A stretch of 31,364 bases of DNA, taken from Coprinopsis marcescibilis (taxonomy: Eukaryota > Basidiomycota > Agaricomycetes > Agaricales > Psathyrellaceae). The position numbers and the translations under genes were made by a program. The stretch lies in the NCBI GenBank assembly GCA_004369085.1, contig ML210420.1, forward strand, positions 1-31,364, written 5' to 3'. Below the pieces are notes generated by a model. It saw only the letters and a program-made list of their open reading frames with translations. It had not been told where the DNA came from and searched no databases. This document shows, one piece after another, positions 1 to 10,868 of the stretch. Within the stretch, counting starts at the first letter, position 1. Each line of letters opens with the position of its first letter.

Positions 1-1417
1 CTGTCCGCGTCGACCAAGAGCTCTGGATCGTATTTGGACCTGACTGGATCGAAGGCGAGAGCATGGCGCAGATCATCTATGGTCATGGACTCTAGTGCAT
101 GTACGAGCCACACAAGAGCCAGCTTTGCCAACGAAGGATCAGCCTGATGCTCTATGCGCTCCATCGTGGAAGCGTACATCGCCTCAACGCCTTTAGGGAG
201 CTGCTCTAGCCCAGCGCGGAGGTCACGAATGTTGAGACACGATCCGAGCATGTCAAGTTGCAGGGATGCCACGAGAAACCTAGACAAAGTGTTAGACACA
301 GCAACACGGACACGGACAGTCGAAACTCACATCCCGGAGGACTTTGTGAGGACTTCCTGGAACAGCATTTCCCGCATTCCATCCTGCTCGAGGAGCTTCG
401 CGAGCATCTTCATACTGCGAACCTTCTCGTCGATCAATCGCTTGATGTCTGCATCACGGACGATGATGTCGAAAAACCTCGCTTCAGGAACAACGTCTTT
501 CAGCAAGGGTAGTGGTCTTGAGGTAAATAGGACGTTGAGAGGAAGGTTCGAGAGAGTATCGAGGATGTCGAACTGAGTTTCCGATGTTGCTTCATCCAAG
601 CCATCCACAAATAGGAACCGTTTATCGAACATGTCGGACGTGAAGATAGCGCTGAGTACCTCTACCAGTTCCGCTTCGGTCGGACTAGTCTTTCTGAGCC
701 TGTGCTTCTCGTACAGGGGTACAACGAAGGCGGTGGTGGATGGGTAGTCTTCAAGTAACTGACGAACAATAGCCGCCAAAATAGTCTTGATCCGAAGCGA
801 ATCTGTGTATCGACAGAAGGCAAAAGCGACTAGGATCATTTTGTCGTTTTTTGCTCGTTTTCGAAGGTGATCGATGAGAATGGAACTATGGGTCGATCGT
901 CATACATCACACTGAACTTAGGCGCAAGGCAACTCACGCCATCACCGTCTTCCCAGCACCCGCTATATGGCAGACACCATGAGTACCGAGCTACACAGCC
1001 TTTGATAACACTCACGAATTCCAGTTCCCCACAAAATCCCTCCATTTCTGCCTGCCCAATCAATGAATACGGGCTCGTCGAGAACCCACATACTCGTCTC
1101 CCCTATTTGCTTGCTGAGGTTGTCGTCCTGGATGTCTTGGTAGTTGATCGCACTGATCCAGACGACGATTCTCTCATATACTTATCAGGGTGGTCGGACG
1201 GTCGATATTCGCCTGAGAGAAAACAATTCTTACCATTGTCCGGCACCACAAGATTCACATTGTATACATTCTTCACCATGTCCCCTCCAACCGCTGTAAA
1301 TTTACAATTCTCAAAAGTCGTATCCCTCGCGCCGTCCAGTATTCGAGCATCCCCGATGCTTTTGGCATTGCCAACATCCATCAAGGATGCGTTCCGGTCG
1401 AAATCTGAGAGCATCAT
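1..1417 (-). CDS. NACHT-domain NTPase (STAND/NLR-like), 3' end off the window
   Basis: Partial gene on the minus strand. Exons in transcription order: 1417-1234, 1180-1016, 962-938, 885-331, 279-1; the introns are 51-53 nt and the reading frame stays continuous across all four. The N-terminal ~60 residues contain the stretch ARILDGARDTTFENCKF. A linker (WISAINYQDIQDD) and a pre-P-loop segment (GGILWGTGI) follow. The Walker A motif is GIPGAGKTVMAS, Walker B is RFLFVDGLDEA, and NVLFTSRP fits a sensor 1. The C-terminal exon resembles the winged-helix part of NACHT-ankyrin proteins. Family members are cytosolic signalling NTPases, usually with C-terminal repeats; here any repeats lie beyond position 1. 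By family, a role in non-self recognition or heterokaryon incompatibility is possible but not shown by the sequence. The start (1417, or 1414) is the first in-frame ATG; an upstream exon is not excluded. Confidence 0.88.
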
Positions 1418-1787
1418 CGGACGCAAACAACCAATGAAGAATGGTCATTCAAGCTGTAAAGGTGTGGTGTACAAGCTCGATCTCACCTGGATTGGTCGGT
1501 TGGGAGTAACCGGAAACCTCCAACTCTTCCGTCCGTCTTTGAATCTGTCACAAACGTTAGCACGAACGAAAGATGTCCAAAACTCGAACATACCGATACC
1601 GATAAGCTGACACCCATACTTCAACCGTCTCTCCAATGGTGGACACACCCCCTCAAGTTGTTTAGTTTGGTCAATGTGGTGGTATGGGAAGGGTAAGGGA
1701 AACAAGGAGAGCAGGCGTCATCAGCAAGGATGGTCCCGTGATATCTTAACAGCTTATCACAGCCTCGCCAAAACAGCCGTGACCGCT
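1418..1787. other. Intergenic, upstream of the NACHT gene
   Basis: This is the likely promoter side of the NACHT gene. A minus-strand open frame at 1445-1705 could in principle hold a 5' exon, but I found no convincing splice link and no family motif in it. Confidence 0.4.
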
Positions 1788-2122
1788 CATCAGTAAACAG
1801 GCATTTTAGCTTCCGCGGGTTTCTCGACTCATAAAACCTCGGAAAACCTTCAGAAACCTTCAGAAACCTGGAAACCTGGTGACTCAGAAACCTAGGTACA
1901 TTTTCGCGGAAACTGAGTTTGGCCCACGGAGTATAGACTTGGGTACCGTCGGAAACCTATCAATTTTGAACGGTTTGTACTACAAAAAAGCAGAAAATAA
2001 TACATCCAGGTATGAAGTGGTTTCCAGGTTTTCGAGGTTTCTCAGGTTTATAGGTTTCAGGAAACCTTGAAACTGCGAAAAACCGGCAGAAACCCGGAAA
2101 CTAAAATGTCATTTTACTGATG
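1788..2122. mobile_element. MITE-like element with terminal inverted repeats and AAACCT/AGGTTT interior
   Basis: About 335 bp bounded by imperfect inverted repeats. The left end (1788-1824) reads CATCAGTAAA, then CATTTTAGCTTCCG and GGGTTTCT. The right end (2088-2122) read on the minus strand gives CATCAGTAAA, CATTTTAGTTTCCG and GGGTTTCT. Inside, the left half (about 1830-1895) carries many AAACCT units and the right half (about 2020-2075) carries AGGTTT units, so the interior is itself a degenerate inverted repeat. It contains no protein-coding capacity that looks real. I could not identify a clear target-site duplication. A non-autonomous DNA transposon is the best guess; a locally expanded repeat is the alternative. 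Confidence 0.6.
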
Positions 2123-2665
2123 CGTGCGCCTAAACGTGAGGTTTGTTCGGCCTAATATCGTTACCAAAACACTGGGCCTGGAGCTTCAAGCCACTCACAA
2201 TACCTCGGTGCCTTTAGAAGTCTAAAGTTGCGCTCATCACCTCAACCTAGTGAGTTGCCCATGAACCGCCGTTCTCTTTGCTACAACTGCAAGCTACAGT
2301 GTTTCGATACCAGCAACGGTATGACCATATATATGCTTTTGGAGCGACACATCTTATGTATGCACTCTGGTATTCGCAGCGTACATAGTACAGGGATAGT
2401 ACGATGGAAGGCACCTCTGGAGCCGGCGGGACCGCACCTGAATTAGTAACTGGTTGATAGTACCCCCACTTCCTCCCCGACTTTAGCAAATTTATTGTCT
2501 GTCACGCACATGAGGCAACAAGGGTAAGTAAATGCCCCGAAAAATGCGTATGTATCCAGGATAATAGACCCTTACAGGGCGTCTGGCCATCCATGTATAG
2601 GCAGTCCATTAGATGACCTGGTCAAATAGGCAATCGGCGGTGTTAACTTGGTAACTATACCTATA
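2123..2665. other. Intergenic, 3' side of the stalked membrane-protein gene
   Basis: Short open frames on both strands (for example 2228-2446 +) lack family motifs and coding-type codon use. I see no gene or RNA here. Confidence 0.4.
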
Positions 2666-3843
2666 CTATGGGAGATACGAAGGCGGGCGCGTGTGGTATT
2701 GGGAAGTATGAGGCACATGGACGTCAGCCGTAGTAAGTTCCGGCTGCTTAACGCTGTCACTAAGGGACGGAGCTGAGCCATAGGGAGATGGTTGATGAAA
2801 CAACAGAGTCAAGTTGGCCGATGAAGCTGCGGGATACAATGGGTGGGCTGCTTTCTCACTGTGAAGATACCTTGACTTACGAATTGCACCATACGTAGCA
2901 CTTGTCTCTGACATTACCTGAACTCCACCCGCCCTTCTCCTCCGTCGGATGAAAAACACGGCTAGAAGGATCATCATCGCGACAACCGCCAGCGACCCAA
3001 CAGCCGCCCCCGCAACAACGCCTGCCCCGATACTACGATTTGCGCCCGTGCTGAGGTTCTGAGCTGGACTGCTAACGACCACTCCGCCGGGCGAGTTGTC
3101 CAAGGACTTTGGAGTGGACTCCACATTTGCGCCGTCAGTCGGTCGAAGAGACGAGATGTCACTCGATATATCTATGTTAGATGCTGATGATCCTCCGCCA
3201 GTTTGGCTTGGGCTGACAGCGTTGGAAGGACGAAGAGTGTCCACTGATTCTGGGTCTGGAACCTGGTTACTTGGAGCAGCTGGCGGTATCGAAGGCGTGG
3301 ACGTTGGGGTAGGCGGTAGAGTAGGAGTAGGTGCTGGAGGGGGAGTGGGAGTGGGAGTTGGGGTGGGACTCGGCGCTGGCGGCTGGGCGGGACCTGTGAC
3401 CATGAAATAGTCGATCCAAAGCCGGTTTCCTTGAACCATATTGATCAAATGAAGCGTATGCTGCCCGTACTCCAGCGTCGGGGAGTGGTAAAAAGGTGTT
3501 CGGTACTGCATTCGGTTCGGAATGTACTGTGCTCGCCAGTTTACTGCAGGTTGATTGTCGATCCGGAAGGAGGCGATGGTGGGCGTGTCGTCGCCGGGAG
3601 ATATCATGCCATAGACGCTGATTGATGTTCCTTCCTGGCTAGTGAGATATGGGTGGTAGCGGAGGACTTGGGAGAGGCCGCACCTGTGAATGTGTACGTC
3701 ATGCTGGCGCCTAGGTTCTGCGTCAGACGGGTCGCATCGTTTTGCGCATTGCCTGGTTGGAGGCTCACTCGCCACTGTTGGGCAGGCTCCCACTGAATAG
3801 CGGGATCTGAATCGTCGACGATGACCGTCGTCGGGGCTGACAT
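2666..3843 (-). CDS. Single-pass transmembrane protein with Pro/Thr stalk
   Basis: Two exons, 3843-3684 and 3630-2666, separated by a 53-nt intron (GTGCGG...GGAAG) that joins YTFT to GTSISVYG in frame; 374 residues. Residues ~1-150 form an ectodomain with VDDSDPAIQW near the start and GTSISVYGMI and LWIDYFMVTG further on. This pattern occurs in many mushroom one-pass proteins and suggests a beta-sandwich (inference). A low-complexity Pro/Thr/Ser stalk follows, then one hydrophobic helix (VVAGAAVGSLAVVAMMIL) stopped by RRRRR, and a cytoplasmic tail of about 100 residues ending PPSYLP. No classical signal peptide precedes the ectodomain, so the helix would serve as anchor. The architecture recalls fungal wall sensors or mid2-like proteins, but no ligand or function can be named. 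The start ATG is the one directly before SAPTTVIVDD. Confidence 0.8.
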
Positions 3844-4403
3844 AGTTGAGTAAGGGAGTCTGTTACCAGAGTCTAAATGAGCGTGGATTGAAGGAAGGAC
3901 AGGACGAAAGCAAAAGAGGGAGGTCGAAGAAGCTGAGAGTGGGAATGGAGGAAATGCTTGGGCGCTGTCTCTCCCATCGGTCATATAACCCTCTTGATGC
4001 ATCAAATACAGGGACCCGCATGGTAAATCTCTCCGAGTAGGCACGCCCCAGCGCTCTTTACGTTCAGCGACCAAGTGCCGCCCATGCATCGATTGCCGTA
4101 ATACAAATAGATCTGTGACAAGCGTCATGTTTGAAGGCCCGGTGAACTTGTTGTGTCCCAGAATAAAACATATGTATACAAAATATTGATATTGATACAA
4201 CAAAGACACAGAACTATGATACACAGGTTAAGACTACAATGCAAATGCTAAAAGCTACAAAAAGGTTGAGAAGACTGACCACGACAACAACGAAACGCAC
4301 AAGCGGTTCCGGAATCCTAAATTCTAAAAAATACACAAAGAACGAATGTCAAGGCGAACCCCGTAGCTAAGATTTATCTCTTCGATCTTGAGACTGGAGC
4401 AGA
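3844..4403. other. Intergenic between two minus-strand membrane-protein genes
   Basis: This stretch holds the promoter side of the stalked membrane protein and the 3' side of the next gene. I see no further open frame with support. Confidence 0.4.
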
Positions 4404-5817
4404 TCATACAATTTTCGCTGGGTCGTCCTGCAGCGTAATTGTTGAAAGCTTTTCGTCAAAGTCGGTCGTTCTTGATAGTTGGGAGATGGTGCGAGACAGA
4501 TCCGACCCTGGGTCCGTCATCACAGTGGTGAGCGCTCCCACAGACGATGGCGGTCTGTTAGTGGTGGGAGTATCCATCCTCAAATACGAAGGAATCATCA
4601 TGCTCGAGCGTTCCGGCCAATGCGGCACGTCCGCTTTGGCGATATTCGTCCTAATAGCGATCAGGACGAAAACGATGCCTGCCAAAATAGGTCGTTCCAG
4701 TCAACATGAAACCTTGGGAGAGAAGTAAGGAAGCGACGTACCAATGCTGGGGACCATGGTAGCGTGTAGAATGACCTGCGCGCGGTGGTTGAGGAGATGT
4801 AGAATGAGAAGCACCAGCTGCTGGAAGGTGAAGATGGACGCGCTCTCGATCATTATGCGGACCACGGTGATGAGGTTGAGGCCGCTCGAGTTGACGAGGC
4901 CGGCCTTTTGGGAATTTCTGTGCTGCCGCCAGATCTTGTACGCGATGAGACCGGTGGTAAGGCAGTTTTGCGCAAGGTTGACAGGGTATATCATCGTGAA
5001 GAATGCGTGCAGCGTCTTCGGGTTCATCGATGCGGGATGTATGAATGAGCTCATGGTGACGCCGTTTATACCTAATCAGGGGATAAGCTACTGTGTCAGA
5101 AACGAGCCAAGGTTCATACCTATACTCAGGAGCAGCAGCAACGTAGGGAACGCAATGACGTAATAATTGCCTCCCCAAATGACAAAGCAACGATAGATCT
5201 AGCGTATCGTGAGGATACGGTGCTTTTATAGGAGGGAGAGGGCTACTCACGACGAGGGCGTCTGCATACAGAACCAAAATTATCACGACAACAACATAGG
5301 AGAAGTTGTCCCACGCGTCAAAGTTCCAGAAATATAACACGGGCATCGATGTTCCGTCGTTTTGGGCATAAGCACGAGTGAACCGATAGGCGTTGATACC
5401 TAATAGAAGTCGGTCTTGGCCAAGCAGAGGCAGGTAATGAACGTACCAGTGAAAACCGTTGTCAAGATGAACATGAAAATCATCGAGAAAAAGAACACCT
5501 GAAGCGAGGTCAGACGAGTCTTGGGTAAATACGCAGGTACGTACCCTGGAGGTGACATTATCTCTCGATCGATCTTTCGACATGATATGCACTGCGCCGA
5601 TAAATAGGACAAAATAGATTCCTGGTGCCCCGCGTTCGTCAAGCCCATAACACATCCAGAGCGAGTATCCCCGTACCATAGACTATCGCCTGCACCGATT
5701 CAGTCAGGACCATCTAAACCCCACAGCCAAACGCACAAATCGTACCTCGAGGAAGAACGCAATCACCATGTACACCTGTTCATGCTTCAAACTGGTGAGG
5801 CTGGCGTCGAGGGTCAT
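4404..5817 (-). CDS. Seven-transmembrane protein, family copy A
   Basis: Eight exons: 5817-5746, 5689-5677, 5621-5545, 5498-5447, 5399-5251, 5198-5120, 5071-4742, 4678-4404. They give 348 residues with seven hydrophobic helices. Exon 2 is only 13 nt and encodes AIVY plus one base of a Gly codon. Family marks include YRCFVIWGGNYYVIAFP after helix 3, NLAQNCLTTGLIAYKIW in helix 5, VVRIMIESASIF in helix 6 and GIVFVLIAIRT at the end of helix 7. The C-terminal ~85 residues are Ser/Thr-rich and probably cytoplasmic. I recognise this as a family common in agaricomycetes that is normally left uncharacterised; the topology is receptor-like, but I see no known GPCR signature and assign no function. Copies B (13174-14922) and C (25232-26596) are paralogs with matching exon structure. 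The start gives a short N-terminus before helix 1, as in copy C. Confidence 0.87.
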
Positions 5818-7950
5818 GTCTTCACCCATTTTTGCGTGGCAGCGGTGGACGGGGGGAAATCCAACGCCAGAATCAACCCCCGCATCCCGGATAAATACTC
5901 ATTCTCAAATCCACCAGCCACGCCCACTCTCTCGTCATACTCTTCAGAGAACCGGTCGATTCTCGTGGAAAGAAGGTCTAATTCGAGGTAAGCCTGAGTG
6001 CTTCGATTTTGGGCTCGCCCTGCGGGGTTCCATGCGAGCGGATGGGGAAGTGACTGAAACCGTGTGATCACGCTTACTCTACCAATTCAAAGAGCTCGTT
6101 CATGTGTCGAGAAGTCGAAGGAGAAACTGTTCGTCACTCATCTATTTGAAAGGTCCCGATGCTAATTCGCCGGACCACGTTTTTTACGGAAATGCGCATC
6201 CGGCGTCTGTACCTGGAGAAAGGGAAGATCCGAAAGCCATTCATCAGGATAAGATTCGGAGAGTGGCGAACGTACGTTCGGGAACGGGTCTACCACCCTA
6301 TTCTCCTCAAACAATGCAGGCGACAGCTGGGTTAGGGATCAAGTCACATCGGGTTTTATGTGCCCATTGATACCCAAGGATTTCATGACCTCGACATCCA
6401 CTGAAATCCTTTCCATTTGAGGAAAAATTCGAGGGCTTTCGAATATCAGATGGTGCCGCGAAGCCTGATAACAGCCGCTCTGTTTCCATCGGGTGTCACT
6501 TTAGCGTAAGCCCTTCCTCGAGCTGCTGCTAGGATAAAAGTCTGGTATCAGTCGGAGAAAACAGGGGCAGCGAATTTAAATGATTCTCTTACACGAATAA
6601 GCCACCCGGCCGGTTCGGTAGCCTGAGGAGATGCAGTTGGGAATGGTATTGTGATAGACCTTGGGAAGGGGGCGGCGAAACGACTCTATACCCGTCTTCC
6701 ACGAGGCAATTGAATGGATAGAGGGCGCCGTGTTTCTTTGGGATTCAGTTTTAACTTCGGTTTAACAGGAATGTAGTTTCGTGTAGGTGAATAGAGTTGG
6801 GCTCGAAGAGACCAAGGAGCTCCAATGCATTCGCTCCCGTCCCTCGTGGCCACCCCGCCCTGGTTCGATGTAATGATCCGAGATTATGACGTCGTTCTCA
6901 GTCGGCCTTGGGTCTAGTACCTCGTTTGAATAGAGCGACGGGGCCCGACTTTCTATGATTAGAATGCGGGTAATCGGTTCAAATCCAGTGGAGCGAGGAT
7001 ACGATAGGTCTTCAAGCAAGCTATTGGTTTGTACAGTGAGTAGGGAAGCTATGTCTTATCTTACCAGCTGAGAATCAGCGACGAAACAGCCAAGGAGAGA
7101 GTACGTAACATACCGAGACGTAGCTGCCCTGTTCAGTAACCAGTGCCTCTCCTCCGTGCAAGGACTATCCTCCAATTTTTTCCATCGAAATTCCCGAACA
7201 TTTAACGATGAGAAGCTCGCGAGATGCACCACTTCCTCGTAACATTGAGCCAAACCTTCGGACGCCTATGCATGTAGGCCTCCGACTTGAGACGGACATG
7301 CTCGTAAGCATTGAAGGGCTAAGCAATTCAAGACATTGAGCACCGCAGGGATTTCCTGATTTCGACCCAGGGTACACACCTTGCCGTCTTCTTTCCCCAG
7401 GAGATCTACATGCTCGCTTGATTCCCAGAGTTACCGGGACTCGTGATGACCATCCGTGGTGTCATATAGATGATCTTGGGAGCCTGCGACACTGATACTT
7501 CGATAAGCCGGTAATTTTCTGTAACTGGGCAATTACTGACATGTTAATGACCTTCACACAACCACCGTTCCCGCTTACTTCCCCGTGTCCACCCCATTTA
7601 CGAATTCTTCGTATCGAAGCCACATAGGAGCAGCTGGCGGGCATTTGATATACTCGTGACCATGGCAGGATCACTGAAAAATAATGAAGGACGAACAAGA
7701 CATGGTTGGGGTTCGAACGCGCGTTTGAATCGACGGCCAAGCATCAACAAACAGACGTTCAACGCGCTCGGGCCAGGCAATGCCGCCTGTCAGTTTCTTC
7801 TCTCATCCACGCGCCTTTCGCGTTCATTGCCCTAGTGAGTTTATTTGCTTTAAGCGCCCATTGTTTCGACTGAATTATCGCACAGGTACCCCGTCGTTGT
7901 CTCCAAAGTTCGCAATCCAAGAATTTTCAAACTGCTTCTAGAAATTCAAG
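5818..7950. other. 2.1-kb stretch without a supported gene
   Basis: Several open frames of 60-100 codons occur on both strands (6104-6370 +, 6762-7019 -, 7462-7740 -), but none shows a family motif, coding-type codon use or a credible splice chain. The last ~150 bases should contain the BUB3 promoter and leader. A tRNA-like B-box at 6976-6986 did not fold into a tRNA. Confidence 0.4.
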
Positions 7951-9443
7951 ATGTCTTCAGGTTCGTACGTACACTCCACTTTGTCCTGGATTTTTCACGC
8001 TCATTTGGCGATATATAGACTACGCAGACCCTCAGAGCACCGTTACACTACCGTCTTTACCGTTTGACTCGATAAGCGCAATCCGATGGTCGCCAGTTTC
8101 GCCAGACCAGATGTTGGTGGCGAGTTGGGATACGGTACGTCTTTTACGCTAGATTTTCTGCGCGAATGGAACTTGATACGTCGTAGACTGTCAGACTCTA
8201 CGACATTGGAGACGTTCCATGCAACACAGGAGGAAAACCATCAGAGATGCGAGCAAAATTCGACCACAGAGCTGCCGTCCTCGCGTGTGCATGGGGAGAA
8301 GGGCCTAGCGCAGGGAAAGCCTACAGCGGTGGACTCGATACTGGCGTGCGAGAGTGCGTGCCGCTTCATATCTCCTAGCATATATTAACGTCTCTTCCAC
8401 TTTAGACTGGATCTTGAAAAGGAGCAAATCGCGCACCTTGGAACGCACGACGATAGTATCAGCGCGATGGTTTGGGCCAAAGAGACCAGTACGTCATCCC
8501 TCGCTTAGCCGACCTCCTCTCAGACTAAATCAACTTTTCAGACAACCTCATCACCGGCTCATGGGACAGGACTATCAGGTTCTGGGATCCCCGCTCCACC
8601 ACCTCCCAAATCTCGCAACACTCGACACCGGAACGTATCTATGCCATGGACCTCGTCAACAACACTCTCGTCGTCGCTATGGCCAGCCGTCTATTCCACA
8701 TCTACGACATCAGGAACCTGACGAAACCTCTTCAAGAACGCGAGAGCAGTTTGAAATACATGACCAGGAGCTTAGCATGCATGCTGGATGGTCAGGGTGC
8801 GTCCACGTTGCTTTCCCATTTTCTTTCCCCCGCTCATTATTCCCGCTTCAGGATACGCTACTGCATCTGTCGAAGGTCGCATCGCGGTGGAGTACTTCGA
8901 CCCCGCCCCAGAAATTCAAGAAAAGAAATATGCCTTCAAGTGCCATCGTCAAACCACCAAAGACGCCGTTCCACAACACGATGGAACCACGCAAACTGAG
9001 GAAGTTGATCACGTCTGGCCCGTCAACGGTCTCGCCTTCTGCCCCAGGTGTGTTGTGTTTCATCCTCCCTTGTCCCTCGTCATGCTGTCCACACGACTGA
9101 TTCTTATCCTTCTTAGGTTCAACACATTTGCATCCGCTGGCTCTGACGGTACCGTCAGCATCTGGGACTTCAAAGTCAAGAAACGGTTGCGCCAATACCC
9201 CAAATACCCCAATCCTGTTTCCGCAATTGGCTTCAGTTGCGATGGAACTCGTCTCGCTGTGGGTACGTAGTTTCTATTGACACTCATACCTCTACCAGGG
9301 ATCGCAACAGCTGACCTCCGTATCTTCCAGCGGCGTCGTATACCTGGGACGAAGGAGAACACGGCCTTAAAACTGCCAAGGCACCCTGGTTGGGAGTTCG
9401 CAAGTTGGGAGATGAAGTTCGGCCAAAGGGATGGACTGCTTAA
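7951..9443 (+). CDS. BUB3: BUB3, mitotic spindle-checkpoint WD40 protein
   Basis: Eight exons: 7951-7960, 8019-8134, 8187-8353, 8406-8488, 8542-8796, 8852-9047, 9117-9262, 9331-9443; 361 residues, the usual length. WD-type blades are visible as SWDTTVRLYDIGD, TGSWDRTIRFWDPR, FHIYDIRN and SAGSDGTVSIWDFKVKKRL. The C-terminal part (KKRLRQYPKYPNPVSAIGFS, then LAVAASYTWDEGEHG) is diagnostic for BUB3 rather than the related RAE1. By family knowledge it is a beta-propeller that binds GLEBS motifs of BUB1/BUBR1 and phosphorylated kinetochore KNL1. The first exon is only 10 nt (ATG TCT TCA G) and uses a less usual donor, GTTCGT; only this donor gives the right phase for DYADPQSTVTLPSLPF. The gene converges on the DUF8021 gene. 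Confidence 0.93.
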
Positions 9444-9676
9444 TCACGAACCTCCAACCATCGCAGACAGCCTCGCCAAGCTCATTTCATTCGAACATTT
9501 GTTGGACGTTCCTGTCCTCGTATGTACTCCATCGAGCCTTTTAATGTCATTGATCCTTTGGTGTTCAATCAAGTGCATTTTCCGTTCCCTCGCACAAACT
9601 CGAATCCAATCCGTTCTCATTGTTTCGATTGCCAGCACTGCCAAACATACAAGAAGCACATATAAGTTTACGTCCC

Positions 9677-10501
9677 CTAGAACCAGCGCGTGGGCTGGCG
9701 ACATTCGCAAGCCTGACTCGGTAGCCCAGGACACGACGGATCCATAATCGTCATGGTATGGATAAACCTAAGCTTCCCTCCTTCCAGCCTGAATTCGTGA
9801 CTATCCGGCCTGCCAGTCGCACACCCTCCGATCGTCACAAACACATCAACGGCACCAAGTTCTTCATCGATCACGTATCTCCTATTCGGCATCTCCACAA
9901 TCCTAACCGGTACCCCAACGTCGCACGAATCCGTGGGCAAGCCCCTGCCCGTATAGGCCCCTCCCTCCAAGCGGGTGCACGGGACGCCCCATGGGACCTT
10001 GACCGACTTGTCCTTCCACAGATCCAAATATGCGTCAGCAGCAGCTTGGATGACAGCCCTACTATCCCTCTTCGCCTCGGGAATCACACTCCAATTCTCC
10101 CTAGTGGCATAATACTGGAACCCAGTCGCATTGAACAACCAATCCCCCGCATCCGTCACGAGACTCTCCACCAACGTCACCTTGCCACCCGTAACCTTGA
10201 GCTGGGTGCCGATGATGTACGGATGTACGGGGTTGGTCACGACCATCTCGGTGTATGTGGCACATTGGGTGGTGTCGAGCAGACTGCGGTTGTGGTCGAT
10301 GCGGAGGGGGGATGCGAAGACGCTGTTGCGGATGTTGGCTGGCTTGAAGTTTTCGGTGTAGATGGCTTCGGTGAGGCCGGTGAGGCCGCCTGTTGCGCGT
10401 GCGGAGACGTAGTTGGCGGTGAGTTGTTGGAGCTCGGTGCGGCTGCATTGGGCAGCTGCCGTCCCCGCCAGGGCGAATAGAGTGAGTATAGAGCTAAACA
10501 T
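9677..10501 (-). CDS. Secreted DUF8021-type protein
   Basis: Single exon, 274 residues. Residues 1-17 are a signal peptide (hydrophobic run, then TAAA before QCSRTEL). The body matches the fungal DUF8021 family as I know it: DTTQCATYTEMVVTNP, GDWLFNATGFQYY, PWGVPCTRLEGGAYTG, RRYVIDEELGAVDVF and PDSHEFRLEGGKLRFIHT. Related proteins are extracellular and of unknown biochemical function; the fold suggests repeated NTF2/SnoaL-like modules (inference). After the conserved HTMTIM, about 20 more residues with three extra cysteines (PSCPGLPSQACECRQ) extend the C-terminus; this may be genuine or may run past an unrecognised splice site. No intron is needed to keep the frame. The gene converges tail-to-tail with BUB3, 233 bases apart. 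Confidence 0.85.
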   Translation of the reverse strand: MFSSILTLFALAGTAAAQCSRTELQQLTANYVSARATGGLTGLTEAIYTENFKPANIRNSVFASPLRIDHNRSLLDTTQCATYTEMVVTNPVHPYIIGTQLKVTGGKVTLVESLVTDAGDWLFNATGFQYYATRENWSVIPEAKRDSRAVIQAAADAYLDLWKDKSVKVPWGVPCTRLEGGAYTGRGLPTDSCDVGVPVRIVEMPNRRYVIDEELGAVDVFVTIGGCATGRPDSHEFRLEGGKLRFIHTMTIMDPSCPGLPSQACECRQPTRWF

Positions 10502-10868
10502 GTTCAGGACGCGATGGTGGGTGCTGTGCGGTGTGTCCAGGTGGGAGTGCGGTTGCGGTGCTCAACGAGTAAGTGACTGCCAGAAAGGCGATATAAAAAC
10601 TGAAGACGTACCTATTTCTCGACTCCCGGCAATGGAAGCAAGTTTTGTTGGATCCTCTTGTGCTAGATTCGCCTCTACTTATACTTTACCCTCCCGCGGC
10701 AGAGGTTCAACCCGAGAACCACCAGATGAAGGTACTATGTCCTTCTACGCGTTCGATTTCTTGCCCTTCTCCTCCTTCCACTCCTTCGACCCCTCCTCGC
10801 TGTCTCTTCCATCGAACTCGTGACGGACGTTACACTGCAATTTATCTGATTCTATCGCCCATTTTGAA
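10502..10868. other. Upstream region of the DUF8021 gene
   Basis: It contains the promoter of the minus-strand DUF8021 gene, with an AT-rich TATA-like box at 10590-10598. Open frames starting near 10632 (+) and ending at 10745 (-) are possible but have no motif support. Confidence 0.35.

Noticed and set aside
1445..1705. Open frame upstream of the NACHT start as an N-terminal exon
   Set aside because: No donor/acceptor pair gave a continuous frame of normal intron length, and the translation lacks a recognisable N-terminal domain.
1879..2070. 63-codon open frame
   Set aside because: It lies inside the inverted-repeat element and is a by-product of the AAACCT/AGGTTT repeats.
3096..3410. Gly/Val-rich open frame on the + strand
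   Set aside because: It is antisense to the Pro/Thr stalk of the membrane protein at 2666-3843; the composition is explained by that repeat.
6976..6986. Perfect tRNA B-box-like word GGTTCAAATCC
   Set aside because: The T-stem would have a mismatch and a wobble, and no matching acceptor stem or A-box lies at the right distance upstream.
9758..10480. 240-codon open frame on the + strand
   Set aside because: Antisense shadow of the DUF8021 gene, which has a signal peptide and clear family motifs.
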